In this document: piece by piece, positions 16,386 through 26,054 of the stretch
How positions within the stretch are numbered: position 1 is the first letter of the stretch
Layout: every line of letters begins with the position of its first letter
Source: UBA4656 sp002405525
Lineage (GTDB): Bacteria > Pseudomonadota > Gammaproteobacteria > Xanthomonadales > Ahniellaceae
NCBI GenBank assembly: GCA_036723735.1
Contig: DAIMGT010000001.1
Span: forward strand, 62,001 to 126,000
Direction: 5' to 3'
Length of the DNA: 64,000 nt
Notes under the pieces: generated by a model
The model's input: the letters and a program-made list of their open reading frames with translations, nothing else
Database searches by the model: none
Told to the model about the DNA's origin: nothing
Translations under genes and position numbers: made by a program

Positions 16386-17357
16386 ATGCGTCGCGGGTCC
16401 GGTGAATCGAAGCGCGTTCTGGTCACCGGCGGTGCCGGTTTCCTCGGGTCACACCTGTGCGATCGTCTGCTCGCACAGGGCCACGACGTGATTTGCGCCG
16501 ACAACCTGTTCACGGGCGACAAGCGCAACGTGGCCCACCTGCTGGCGCATCCGAACTTCGAGTTCCTGCGCCACGACGTCACCCTGCCGCTGTTCGTCGA
16601 GGTCGACGAGATATGGAACCTCGCCTGCCCTGCGTCCCCGGTGCACTACCAGCACGACCCGGTCGCCACAACCAAGACCAGCGTGCACGGTGCGATCAAC
16701 ATGCTGGGCCTGGCGAAGCGGGTCGGGGCGCGGATCCTCCAGGCTTCGACCAGCGAAGTCTATGGCGATCCGCAGGTACACCCGCAGCGCGAGGACTACT
16801 GGGGCCACGTCAACCCGATCGGCCTGCGGTCCTGTTACGACGAGGGCAAGCGCTGCGCCGAAACCCTGTTCTTCGACTACCACCGCCAGCACCGCGTCGA
16901 AGTCAAGGTGGCGCGCATCTTCAACACCTACGGTCCGCGGATGCATCCCAACGACGGCCGCGTGGTCTCGAACTTCGTGGTGCAGGCCCTGCGGGGCGAG
17001 CCGATCACGGTCTACGGCGAAGGCATGCAGACGCGCTCGTTCTGCTACGTCGACGACCTGATCGACGGCTTCCTCGCGCTGATGTCCTCGCCCGCCGAGT
17101 TTCCCGGCCCGGTGAACCTGGGCAACCCCGGCGAGTTCACGATCCGCGAACTGGCCGAGAAGATCATCGCGGCCACCGGCTCGCGCTCGCACATCGTATT
17201 CCGGCCCCTGCCCGCCGACGACCCGGTGCAGCGCCGACCCGACATCTCGCTGGCCCGTGCGCGCCTGGGTTGGGAGCCGACCGTCGGGCTGGATCAGGGA
17301 CTGCAGCGCACGATCGCCTACTTCGACGCCCTGCTTTCCGCGCGGGCGTCCGCCTGA
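16386..17357 (+). CDS. UDP-glucuronate decarboxylase (UDP-xylose synthase)
   Basis: A 323-residue extended short-chain dehydrogenase. The NAD motif GGAGFLGSHLC (residues ~15-25) and the catalytic triad segments STSEVYGDP and SCYDEGKRCAE (the YxxxK pair) match UDP-xylose synthases. So do NLACPASPVHYQ and RIFNTYGPRMHPNDGRVVSNF. It converts UDP-glucuronate to UDP-xylose, releasing CO2. It sits right behind ugd and is surely co-transcribed with it. UDP-xylose is used for polysaccharide or glycan synthesis; no glycosyltransferase is in this window. It converges closely (21 bases) on the next gene. Confidence 0.94.
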   Translation: MRRGSGESKRVLVTGGAGFLGSHLCDRLLAQGHDVICADNLFTGDKRNVAHLLAHPNFEFLRHDVTLPLFVEVDEIWNLACPASPVHYQHDPVATTKTSVHGAINMLGLAKRVGARILQASTSEVYGDPQVHPQREDYWGHVNPIGLRSCYDEGKRCAETLFFDYHRQHRVEVKVARIFNTYGPRMHPNDGRVVSNFVVQALRGEPITVYGEGMQTRSFCYVDDLIDGFLALMSSPAEFPGPVNLGNPGEFTIRELAEKIIAATGSRSHIVFRPLPADDPVQRRPDISLARARLGWEPTVGLDQGLQRTIAYFDALLSARASA

Positions 17358-17378
17358 CCGCGGCATGCGCACCTGCCG

Positions 17379-19007
17379 TCAGAACCAGCGCTCGCCGATC
17401 GGGCGTTCGCCGTAGCGCGCGAGCGCGATCCGGCTCCCGCCGGAGGACTTCGCGTCGAGCATCAGTTCGCCGGCGCGCGCGATGAGTTCGGCGAGCGGCA
17501 GGCGCTGCGCGCGATCGTCGCGGTCCAGCAGTACGCCGCCGATGCTTTGCAGCAGCCGGATCTCGCCGTCGCCCTCCGGCGGCGTGCCTGCCGCCTGCGC
17601 CATCAGGCGTCGCGCCTCCGCCTCGTTGCGTGCGGTGAACCCGAACAGGAACTCGTCGCTGCCGGCGCGGCCGATCACGGCTGTGGCCGGCAGCGCGGCG
17701 CGCAGCCGCCGCGCCAGTGAGCGCAGCGCGACATCGCCGGCGCGGCGTCCCGAGCGGTCGGTGATCGCGCGCAGGCCATCGAGGTCGATCAGGCCGATGC
17801 CGACGTAGGCGGCCGGGCCGTCGAGCATCCCCTGCGCCAGCAGCAGAAAGGGCGCCCGGCGCAGCGCGCCGCTGACCGGATCGTGATCGGGGGGCGGCGC
17901 GCGCCACCTGGCCTGCAGGCGCTCGCGCAGCGCCGCCGCCGCCGCCGCAGGCGATAACCCGCCGGGCAGTTGCGATACGCCGCTTGCGAACAGGCGGGCG
18001 TGGTCGTCGCCCGCTGCGACGACGCGGATCACCTCGGTGCGGATGACGCCGTTCGTCTGCGCGAGCAGGCGTGCGAGATCGATCGCCGTCTCGTCGGACG
18101 ATGGTGGGCCGACCAGCAGGGCATCCAGCCCGGCGTCGCCAGCGATGCGCAGCGCGTCGGTTCCGGACCCGGTCGAGACGACCACGAAGCCGGCCGCCGA
18201 CAGCGCGGCGGCCCAGTCCGCATGGTCTCGATCGAAACCGATCAGCGCCACGCAGGGCGCCGGATCGTCCATCGCGGCCAGTTCGGCTTCGAGCGAGGCC
18301 AACAGCGCCGCGCGATCGGCGGGGTCGGGCAGCACGCCGTCGGCGTGCTGCCAGCCGGTGCGCGGCGCGGATCCCCGTGGTGGGCCGGCGACCACGATCC
18401 GCGTCGGGGCAGCGGCATTCAGCGCGTGTTCGCGCCATTGCCGCAGCCGATCGGGCGTGGCGACCGCGGCATCGACAAGCACCATGTGACCCGCGGCGGT
18501 CGGCCATTCCGGTGCCGGCGGCGGTCCGGTGCTGGCCACCTGGCAGCCTGCGGCGACCAGGATTTCCTGCAGCCAGTCCAGCCAGGCGGCGGATTCGCCG
18601 TCGAACATCACCATCGGCAGGCGGGTGGCGATCGTCGGCGCGCCGGTCTGTGAGACTGCGGCGATCGCATCGAGCGTCGCGTCGACCAGCGGGTCCAGCA
18701 GGCCATTGCCGTCCGGCGCCTGCGGCAGGTTGCGATCGGCCGCGCGAGCGGCACTCTCGATCGGCACCGCCCCGGTGCGTGCCGCTGCGTCGGCGAGCAC
18801 CCGGAGGTGCCGCGACAGGCGCGCGCGCGCTGCCCGGTCGCCCGGCTGCTGACGCAGGGTGGCCCACATCTCGACCAGCAGGCGCCGCCGTTCGGGGAGG
18901 CTGTCGAGGAAGCGACGGCGGATGCTGAGCGACACCGTCGCATCCGGCGCCGCGGTCGGGCCCGCCGACGGCAAGGCGCCCGGTCGGTCGTCGCCGACGT
19001 TGATCAT
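17379..19007 (-). CDS. Hpt-like/degenerate receiver/GGDEF-like protein
   Basis: A 542-residue soluble signalling protein. Residues ~28-110 resemble an Hpt four-helix bundle, with a candidate His in LSRHLRVLADAAARTG. Residues ~130-355 contain two receiver-like folds without a clear phospho-acceptor set. Residues ~370-530 are a GGDEF domain with the metal-binding segment GLIDLDGLRAITDRSGRRAGD. The signature reads G-S-D-E-F (residues 449-453) in place of GG(D/E)EF, so cyclase activity is doubtful and it may instead bind GTP or cyclic-di-GMP. It lies downstream of the sigma-factor gene on the same strand, 183 bases apart. Confidence 0.75.
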   Translation of the reverse strand: MINVGDDRPGALPSAGPTAAPDATVSLSIRRRFLDSLPERRRLLVEMWATLRQQPGDRAARARLSRHLRVLADAAARTGAVPIESAARAADRNLPQAPDGNGLLDPLVDATLDAIAAVSQTGAPTIATRLPMVMFDGESAAWLDWLQEILVAAGCQVASTGPPPAPEWPTAAGHMVLVDAAVATPDRLRQWREHALNAAAPTRIVVAGPPRGSAPRTGWQHADGVLPDPADRAALLASLEAELAAMDDPAPCVALIGFDRDHADWAAALSAAGFVVVSTGSGTDALRIAGDAGLDALLVGPPSSDETAIDLARLLAQTNGVIRTEVIRVVAAGDDHARLFASGVSQLPGGLSPAAAAAALRERLQARWRAPPPDHDPVSGALRRAPFLLLAQGMLDGPAAYVGIGLIDLDGLRAITDRSGRRAGDVALRSLARRLRAALPATAVIGRAGSDEFLFGFTARNEAEARRLMAQAAGTPPEGDGEIRLLQSIGGVLLDRDDRAQRLPLAELIARAGELMLDAKSSGGSRIALARYGERPIGERWF

Positions 19008-19190
19008 GCCACGGCCTCGCGCCGTCGGAGGTGCCGAAGCGGTCGACGATGCCTAGGGCCAACGGCTCCGCTCGCTGCGCGCGCACGCCGGCATGGCCGA
19101 CCGGCGGGGCGGCGGCCTTGCTTCCGGGTGGCGGGGCGGCCCGGTGCTGCGACGGGCTTCCGGCGCGCGCAGCGGCGGGCGGCCGCCGCC

Positions 19191-19919
19191 TCAGGCGGCG
19201 GAAACGCCGCCATCCGACTGGCGCGCCAACCAAAGGCCGCGCAGACGCTGGCGCGCGCGGTGCAGCACGCGATCGAAGTGCTCGGACGACAGCGCGAGGC
19301 TGGCGCAGAGTACGTCTTTCGGCGCCTGGTCGACGTAGTATCGCCACAGCAATTCGCGGTCGCGTTCCACCTTGAGGCCACCGATGGTCTCGCGGACGGT
19401 GCGCACCAGGTCATCGTTTTCCGCCCGCTCGGCGGGGTCGTCGCCTTCGCCCTGAAGCTCGTCCATCCAGTCGCTGCCAGCGTCCACGAGACGGTGTTCG
19501 CTGCGCCGCCGCTCGTTCGCCAGCAAGTTGAGCGCGGTGCCGCGCAGAAAGCCCGCCAGTGCCTCCGGCTGTTCGACCCGACCGGCGCGAAGCCGCAGCA
19601 GCGCGACCTGCAGGGCCTCCTGTGCGATGTCCTTGCACAATTCCGGGTCGTTGCAGCGGACGCGGAGGATCGCTGTAAGCCCCGGGCCGAACCGGCGGAC
19701 GAACCGGTCCTCCGCCTGCCGGTCGCCGCGCGCGATCGACGCGGACAGCGCGACCGCGTCCGGGTCGGCAGTGGTCGCACCGTGGCCGCGATCTTGCAAG
19801 AAATACTGCGTGTCCGGCGGCCCGGCGGCCGGCGTTGCGGCCGACGTGTGGGCCGGCAGTGCGGTTGCGCCGTCGGCCGCATCGGGTGGAATTGAGAAGG
19901 TGGAGCGATTGGTGATCAT
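19191..19919 (-). CDS. RNA polymerase sigma factor, ECF-like
   Basis: A 242-residue sigma-70 family protein. Region 2 is recognisable at residues ~75-150 (EDRFVRRFGPGLTAILRVR, then CKDIAQEALQVALLRLR and FLRGTALNLLANERRR). Region 4 lies near 185-232 (RELLWRYYVDQAPKDVLCASLALSSEHFDRVLHRARQRLRGLW). An N-terminal extension of about 65 residues is poorly conserved and Ala/Thr-rich, and the true start may be further in. I used the ATG at 19919. It is divergent from the giant histidine kinase gene (243-base gap) and upstream of the GGDEF-like gene. No anti-sigma gene is adjacent. Confidence 0.8.
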   Translation of the reverse strand: MITNRSTFSIPPDAADGATALPAHTSAATPAAGPPDTQYFLQDRGHGATTADPDAVALSASIARGDRQAEDRFVRRFGPGLTAILRVRCNDPELCKDIAQEALQVALLRLRAGRVEQPEALAGFLRGTALNLLANERRRSEHRLVDAGSDWMDELQGEGDDPAERAENDDLVRTVRETIGGLKVERDRELLWRYYVDQAPKDVLCASLALSSEHFDRVLHRARQRLRGLWLARQSDGGVSAA

Positions 19920-20162
19920 CGGGGTGAAGTCGAGATCGCGGCGCACCCGCTGGCGCCTCGGGGTGGGTATCGGCCCGCATTCGCCCGGACTTGAGCCCCG
20001 GCCCGGCGTTGGCCCGAACCGCGGCGATGGCGGCCCGTGCGCTGGCAGCGCGGCGGCAATTGGGCGCAATATGGGCCATGCGCATCGGGCACGACCGACG
20101 ATGAACCCTCTGCGTCCGACCTCGCGACCGGGCGTCTTCCTGCGTGGTGGGCGGCACCGGTG

Positions 20163-23100
20163 ATGCGCCGACCGACCTGGCAGGCCTTCCTGGCCCCCGC
20201 CGCGGCGGGGGTCCTGCTGGCGGCCTTCCTGAGCGCCGGCGCCAGCGGCGCGCAGGGGCTGGCGCTGGCCGCGGTCCTCGGAGTGGCGCTCTCCGGCCAG
20301 TCGTCGCCAGCCGTGCGGTGGGGCATGGCCGCATTGGCGGCAGCCGGCGCAGCGGCGGCCGCGTTCGATGCGCCGACGGACGCGGATTCGGTGGAACTGG
20401 CGCGCGCGCTTGCCGCTACTGCCGGTCTTTGCGCGCTGCGGGCAGCGGCCGATGCCGCGTCGCCAGCCAAGAACCGCACCGGTTTCTGGGCCGGCGCGGT
20501 CGGCGCCGCGGTGGCGGCTGCCGGCGTGTCGCTGGGCCTGGCGATGGTCGCGGGGCGTCCGCCGCGTCCGGACGTCACGCTGGCCGCGATGGCACTGCTC
20601 GCGGCCGGCGTCGGGGTGATCCAGCCGGCCCTGATCGGAAGCGCCCGCGCCAGCACCGCCGCATGGATTGGCGCCGGCGTCGGCCTCAGCGCCGCGGCGG
20701 GCAGCGTCGCCGGCAGCGGCGAGCTTCCGCGGCGCGGCACCGCCAGCACGGCAGTGCCCCTGTCGGGCGCCCTGGTGATGGTGCTCAGCGCCCGCGCGCT
20801 GCACGAGGTGGCGCAACCGCGGATCCGGCGGGCGGTGATCTTCGGCGCGGCTGCCGTGGCGATCGCGGTCACCAACCTCGTGGTGTCCCTGCTGGCCCCC
20901 GATTGGGCGGCCGAGCCGCCGGCAGCGGACGGGCTGGCACGCGGCGCGGAGTGGATCGCGAGATGGTGGATTCCGCCACCGGTGGCGATCGCGGTGGTGG
21001 TGATGGTCGGCCTGATGCTGTTGACCGGCGCTTCGGCTTACGCCCGCTTCGGCTGGACCGTGGGTTGGCTGTGCGGCCTGCTGCTCGCGGTGGTGGGCAT
21101 TCCCGGTCTCGCCGCGTGGATCGCCGGTGCGGCGGTGCCGGTGCCGGGCGGTGTGCAGATTTCGGCGGTCGGGTCGCTGGGCATGGTGCTGCTCGGCTTC
21201 AACTCCATGCAGCTCGCCTCGCGGGCGCTCCACCGCGAGCGGCGCAATGCGCTCTGGCTGCCGGTTCTGGCCGCGGTGCTGATCGCCGGTGCGTCGATGT
21301 TGGCTGCGGGCGAGGCCGCGCGGCAGGAGACGGCGCTGGTCGAGCAGTTGACCTCGCGCGTCCTCGGGCAGGTCGCGCGGGGAACGCGGGACGCGGTGGA
21401 AGCGAGGGCCGAAGCGCTGCGCCGGATCGGCGCCGGTCTGGATCGATCGGACCCGACGCAGCGCCCGATGGCGCTCGACCGCAGCTTCGGACCGTTCGCG
21501 AGCGCGTTCCCGGGGACCCTTTGGGTGGCTTTCGGGGACGCGGAGTGCAGTGTTTGGCTCGCCCATCGCCTGGACGGTGCGACCGGCCCGGAGGCGCCGC
21601 TGGATGCCGGCCTGCGCAAGGCCTGCAAAGACGCGCTGTCGGGTTCCCGTGCGGTGCTGCGCAGCCTGGCGGGCAGTACGCAGCCGCAGGCCCCCGGTTT
21701 CATGCTGGTGGTTCCGGTGCCCGTCGACGGGACGATCCACGCCGTGGTCGCCGCCGGGCGTTATGCGGAACTGTTCGATCCGGTGCTGGAGGGCCTGCCG
21801 GAAGAGTTCGCGGTGACCGTGTTCAGCGACCAGGACCCGGTGCACCGGTTGCACAACGTCCCGTCGCGGGCAACCGGCGAGCCGCGCGTGGCGGCGATCG
21901 AGGTGCTGCAGAAGTCCTGGCGGGTCGAACTGCGCGGGCTGGTCGGGCGGCCGGGGGAGCATGGACTGTCGCGCATGATCCTGGTCGCAGGGTTGCTGTT
22001 CGCGATCATGTTCGCCACCACCTTGCGGCTGTCTGCGCTGGCGCGCGAACGGGCCAGCGCGGCCGCGCTGGTGGCCGGTGCCCAGCTCGCCGCGCAGCGC
22101 GCGCTGGCGGCGTCGCGGGCCGAGGCCGGCCGGGTGCTCGACACCATGGCGGAAGCCGTGTTGTCGATCGACCACGAGCAGCGGATCACCTTCGCCAATG
22201 CGCGCGCGCGGTCGCTGCTGGGCCCCGCATTCGCGAGCCAGCCGGACGCGACCATCGCGCGGCTGCTGCCGAGCGGGATCGGCAACCTGGACGGCGTGGC
22301 GTTCGCGCGCCTGTGCGGTCGCGCGGCAGAGTCCGGAGAGCTGCGTGAAGTCGGCGGATACGCGCCCGATCTCGAGCTCTGGCTCGCCGGCCGCGTGCAG
22401 CCGGTCGGCGCCGGGGTCACGGTCGTGCTGCAGGACGTGACGCAGGCGCGGCGTGCGGATGCGTTCCAGCGCGAGCAGCGCGAGATCCTGCGCGAGATCG
22501 CCGAAGGCGCCGCGCTGGAAGCGGTGCTGTCGAGGATCTGTTCGCTCTACGACGAACTGCACCCCGGCGCGACCGGCACCGTTGCGCTCTACGACGCGGC
22601 GCGGTCCTGCATGTGGGGCGCGGTCGCGCCCGGCCTGCCCTCGGCCTACGGTGCCGCGATCGACGGCCACCCGATCGGGCCGACGGCCGGTTTCGGCGGC
22701 AGCGCGATGTTCCGCCGCGAGCGCGTGGTAGTGGCGGACATCGCACGCGACCCGTCGTCGGCCGCTTGGCGCGGCTTCGCGGCGCACCTCGGTCTCGCCG
22801 CCTGCTGGTCGCAGCCGCTGCTGTCCCGCGGTGGCGAACCGCTGGGTGGTTTCACCGTGTACTGGCGCGAGCCACGCGAGCCGGCGATGGGCGAAATCGC
22901 CGCGCTGGAGACGCTGGCCTCGATCTGCGCGATCGCCGTCGAGCGCGAGCGATCGCTCCGTGCGCAGGCCGACAGCGAGCAGCGCTTGCGGTCTCTGTTC
23001 GACCACCAGCCTGACGGTGTGTTCGCGTCCGACACGGATGGTCGGGTGACCGCGATCAATTCGGCGGTGGTCGAAATCTTCGGCGCGCCGCGGGAGGGCC

Positions 23101-25580
23101 TTCTGGGGCTTCCCTTCGATGCACTGGTCGACGAGCCTGGCAGGGCCCGCGCGCGCGGTTACTTCGGCCGTGCGCTGGCGGGCGAACCGCAGCGCTATCC
23201 GACGCGCTGCCGGCGCGCCGACGGCGCCCTGCGCGAAATCGACATGACCAGCCTGCCGATCGTGGTCGACGGGCGCATCGTCGGCGTCTACGGGGTGGTG
23301 CGCGACGTCACCGAGCAGCGCGCGGCGCAGGCGAGGCTGCTCGAGCGCGATCGATTCTTCGAGCTGTCGCCGACCGTGTTTGCGATCAGCGACGCCGAGG
23401 GACGCTATACCCAGGTCAATGACGCGTTCCCGCGCCTGCTGGGCCTCGACCGCGATGCCCTGCTGTCGCGCCGGATCACCGATCTGCTGGTGCCCGACGA
23501 CGTCACGCCGACGCTCGATGCTTGGAGCAGTCTGCAGGAAACCGGCCGTATGCGCGGGCTGGTCAATCGGCACCGCACGGCCGACGGCGGCGTGCGTTGG
23601 CTGGAGTGGAACGTGCTGCGCCTGGACGAGCGGTCGACCTACGGCGTTGCGATCGACGTCACCGCGACGATGGAGGCGCGCGAGCAGGAGCGGCGGCTGC
23701 TGCGCGCCATCGGCGACGGGCCGGCGGTGCTTTGGCGCTTCAACCCCTTCCGGATGCCGACCACGGAGATGGTTACCGGCAACGTTGCCCGCTGGGGCTA
23801 TGCGCCGGAAGACTTCACCTCCGGCCGGGTCCGTTTTTCCGACCTCGTGCATCCCGATGAACGACAGTCGGTGGTGGTCGGCGATCGCGAGCGGATCGAG
23901 GCCGGCGACGACCAGTTCGCGCGCGAGTACCGCCTGCGCACCGCCGACGGCCGCTGGGTCTGGGTCAGCGAGCATCTGCAGGTGGTGCGTCTGCCGGGCG
24001 GGCAGGTCGATTTCTGCCTGGCGCTGTCCTTCGACGTCACCGAGGAGCGTCGTGCGAGCGGCGAGGAGCGCCAGTTGCGGCAGGTGATCGAACTCAGTCC
24101 GGCGGTGTTGTGGCGCTTCAACCCCGCCGACGCGGTACCGACCAAGCTGGTTTCAGGCAACGTGCGCGACTGGGGCTACGCGCCGGAGGACTTCACCAGT
24201 GGGCGACTGGCGTTCTCGGAACTGATCCACCCCGACGACCGGGCGCGGGTCGACGACGGGGTGCGTGCGGCGGTGCTTGCCGGAGAACGCGAACTGCAGG
24301 TCGAGTTCCGGTTCCGTACCGCGGACGGGCGCTGGCTGTGGCTCGACCAGCGCGTGACCCTTCTGCGCGGCGCCCATGGCGAACTGCTGGACTGCGTGTC
24401 GCTTACCCTCGACATCACCCCGCAGCGGGATGCGTTGGCGGCGGTTCGCGAGCGCGACCAGTTCTACGCCCTCTCGCTGGACGTTTTTCTGGTCACCGGG
24501 GCAGACGCGCACATCCGCCAGGTCAACGATGCGTTGCCCCGTGTGCTCGGCTTCGGGCACGACGAAGTCGTCGGCCGGCATCTGCTCGATTTCGTGCACC
24601 CCGACGATGCGGTCGAAGTCCAGCGCCGGATCGCGGAGGCGCTGTTCGGCAAGCGCATCGAACTGGTCGAGATCCGCTGCCGACACGCAGAGGGCGGCTG
24701 GCGATGGCTGGAGTGGAACGCGTCGATCGGCGCCAGCGGATTGTTCTACCTGGCGGGGCGCGATGTCACCGCCGCGAAGGCGGTGTCGGCCGAGCTTCGG
24801 CGCGCCCTGCACGACCTCGAATTGCGCAATGCCGAACTGCAGGACTTCGCGTTCGTCGCATCGCACGACCTGCAGGAGCCGCTGCGCAAGGTGCAGGCGT
24901 TCAGCGATCGCGTCCTGACGCGCTATGCGGATCGCCTCGACCCGCAGGCGGTGGACTACCTGCGGCGCATGGACGCGGCGGCCGGCCGCATGCAGACGCT
25001 GATCGACGACCTGCTCGCGTACTCCCGTGTCAGCACGCGCGGCGGCACTTTCCGCGCGGTGGACCTCGACGTGGTGCTCGACGACGTGCTCGCCGACCTC
25101 GAAGCGCGGATCGAGTCCAGCCGTGGCGAGATCGTGCGCGCCCGCCTTCCGACGGTGCAGGGCGACCCGACGCAACTCGGCCAGGTGCTGCAGAACCTGA
25201 TCGGCAATGCCCTGAAGTTCGCCGTCCCCGGGCGCCGACCGCGGGTCGACCTGCGCGCCGAGCGGATCGCGGATGCCGATTCGGGGCCGCGTCGCGGCGG
25301 CTGGCGGCTGATCGTCGCCGACAACGGGATCGGCTTCGACAACCTGCATGCGGACCGCATCTTTGCGCCCTTCCAGCGTCTTCACGGCCGCAGCGAGTAC
25401 GAGGGCACCGGCATGGGACTTGCCATCGTGCGCAAGATCGTGGAGCGTCACGGCGGGACGGTGAGCGCCGTCGGCGTGCCGGGCTCCGGCGCCACCTTCA
25501 GCGTCGAGTTTCCTGCCCCGCAGGGGCCGCAGCGCCCTGCGCAACGTGTCCCGGCGGAGACCGCCGGCCATTCAGCCTGA
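20163..25580 (+). CDS. Giant multi-PAS/GAF sensor histidine kinase
   Basis: A 1805-residue membrane sensor kinase. Residues 1-~385 are highly hydrophobic (about ten helices, MASE-like). An extracytoplasmic part (~385-603) ends in a transmembrane helix (~605-626). Then come PAS (~657-760), GAF (~772-935), five further PAS/PAC units (~941-1542), a HisKA domain with His1568 in FVASHDLQEPLRKVQ, and HATPase_c (~1663-1783) with NLIGNALKF and DNGIGF. The fourth and fifth PAS units are near-duplicates. The kinase core resembles the phytochrome-type group that partners small Rcp1-like regulators, and such a regulator gene follows 18 bases downstream. The ATG at 20163 was chosen; the frame is open further upstream. 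Confidence 0.9.
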   Translation: MRRPTWQAFLAPAAAGVLLAAFLSAGASGAQGLALAAVLGVALSGQSSPAVRWGMAALAAAGAAAAAFDAPTDADSVELARALAATAGLCALRAAADAASPAKNRTGFWAGAVGAAVAAAGVSLGLAMVAGRPPRPDVTLAAMALLAAGVGVIQPALIGSARASTAAWIGAGVGLSAAAGSVAGSGELPRRGTASTAVPLSGALVMVLSARALHEVAQPRIRRAVIFGAAAVAIAVTNLVVSLLAPDWAAEPPAADGLARGAEWIARWWIPPPVAIAVVVMVGLMLLTGASAYARFGWTVGWLCGLLLAVVGIPGLAAWIAGAAVPVPGGVQISAVGSLGMVLLGFNSMQLASRALHRERRNALWLPVLAAVLIAGASMLAAGEAARQETALVEQLTSRVLGQVARGTRDAVEARAEALRRIGAGLDRSDPTQRPMALDRSFGPFASAFPGTLWVAFGDAECSVWLAHRLDGATGPEAPLDAGLRKACKDALSGSRAVLRSLAGSTQPQAPGFMLVVPVPVDGTIHAVVAAGRYAELFDPVLEGLPEEFAVTVFSDQDPVHRLHNVPSRATGEPRVAAIEVLQKSWRVELRGLVGRPGEHGLSRMILVAGLLFAIMFATTLRLSALARERASAAALVAGAQLAAQRALAASRAEAGRVLDTMAEAVLSIDHEQRITFANARARSLLGPAFASQPDATIARLLPSGIGNLDGVAFARLCGRAAESGELREVGGYAPDLELWLAGRVQPVGAGVTVVLQDVTQARRADAFQREQREILREIAEGAALEAVLSRICSLYDELHPGATGTVALYDAARSCMWGAVAPGLPSAYGAAIDGHPIGPTAGFGGSAMFRRERVVVADIARDPSSAAWRGFAAHLGLAACWSQPLLSRGGEPLGGFTVYWREPREPAMGEIAALETLASICAIAVERERSLRAQADSEQRLRSLFDHQPDGVFASDTDGRVTAINSAVVEIFGAPREGLLGLPFDALVDEPGRARARGYFGRALAGEPQRYPTRCRRADGALREIDMTSLPIVVDGRIVGVYGVVRDVTEQRAAQARLLERDRFFELSPTVFAISDAEGRYTQVNDAFPRLLGLDRDALLSRRITDLLVPDDVTPTLDAWSSLQETGRMRGLVNRHRTADGGVRWLEWNVLRLDERSTYGVAIDVTATMEAREQERRLLRAIGDGPAVLWRFNPFRMPTTEMVTGNVARWGYAPEDFTSGRVRFSDLVHPDERQSVVVGDRERIEAGDDQFAREYRLRTADGRWVWVSEHLQVVRLPGGQVDFCLALSFDVTEERRASGEERQLRQVIELSPAVLWRFNPADAVPTKLVSGNVRDWGYAPEDFTSGRLAFSELIHPDDRARVDDGVRAAVLAGERELQVEFRFRTADGRWLWLDQRVTLLRGAHGELLDCVSLTLDITPQRDALAAVRERDQFYALSLDVFLVTGADAHIRQVNDALPRVLGFGHDEVVGRHLLDFVHPDDAVEVQRRIAEALFGKRIELVEIRCRHAEGGWRWLEWNASIGASGLFYLAGRDVTAAKAVSAELRRALHDLELRNAELQDFAFVASHDLQEPLRKVQAFSDRVLTRYADRLDPQAVDYLRRMDAAAGRMQTLIDDLLAYSRVSTRGGTFRAVDLDVVLDDVLADLEARIESSRGEIVRARLPTVQGDPTQLGQVLQNLIGNALKFAVPGRRPRVDLRAERIADADSGPRRGGWRLIVADNGIGFDNLHADRIFAPFQRLHGRSEYEGTGMGLAIVRKIVERHGGTVSAVGVPGSGATFSVEFPAPQGPQRPAQRVPAETAGHSA

Positions 25581-25598
25581 ACGACCCGGGTCCATGGC

Positions 25599-26054
25599 AT
25601 GCAATACGACAGACAACGTCCGCTGGTACTGATCGCCGAAGACGATGCGGACGATCGCCTTCTCGCGGAGGAGGCCTTCCGTGTGTCGCAGATCGACTGC
25701 GACATCCGCTTCGTGGCCGACGGCGAGCAACTTCTCGCCTACCTGCGCGGCGAATCAGAGTTCTCCGACCGCACGCAGTATCCGTTTCCGCGGGTGGTGC
25801 TCCTCGACCTCAACATGCCGCGCAAGGATGGCCGCGAGGCGCTGGCCGAGATGCGCGCGGATCCGAACCTCAGCGGTCTGCCGGTGATGGTGCTGACCAC
25901 CTCGCGCGCCCAGGAGGATCGTTCGCGCGTGGTGCAGCTGGGGGCCTGCGACTTCGCGACCAAGCCGACCCGCTTCGACGAACTGGTCGGTATCGTGCGT
26001 CGGCTCCAGCATTGGTGTTCGCACGCGCCGGCTCCGGTGGGCGCGCGGCCGTGA
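25599..26054 (+). CDS. Rcp1-like single-domain response regulator
   Basis: A 151-residue receiver protein without an output domain. Acidic residues are in LIAEDDADDRLLAEEAF (~11-20), the phospho-acceptor Asp is in VVLLDLNMPRKDGR (~70), and the Thr and Lys are in VLTTSRAQED and FATKPT. The AEDD-x-DD start and the LNMPRKDGRE segment are typical of regulators paired with phytochrome-like kinases. It is tightly linked to the giant kinase gene and overlaps the next gene by four bases (GTGA), which predicts a phosphorelay within this three-gene unit. Confidence 0.9.
   Translation: MQYDRQRPLVLIAEDDADDRLLAEEAFRVSQIDCDIRFVADGEQLLAYLRGESEFSDRTQYPFPRVVLLDLNMPRKDGREALAEMRADPNLSGLPVMVLTTSRAQEDRSRVVQLGACDFATKPTRFDELVGIVRRLQHWCSHAPAPVGARP

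Noticed and set aside
19920..23975. Long minus-strand open frame continuing upstream of the sigma-factor gene
   Set aside because: It is antisense to the giant kinase. Only the last 242 residues match a sigma factor, so the true gene starts at about 19919.
24110..26050. Upstream extension of the REC-LOV-EAL frame inside the kinase gene
   Set aside because: It lies out of frame within the kinase and regulator genes and has no domain pattern. The GTG at 26051 with GTGA overlap is the sensible start.
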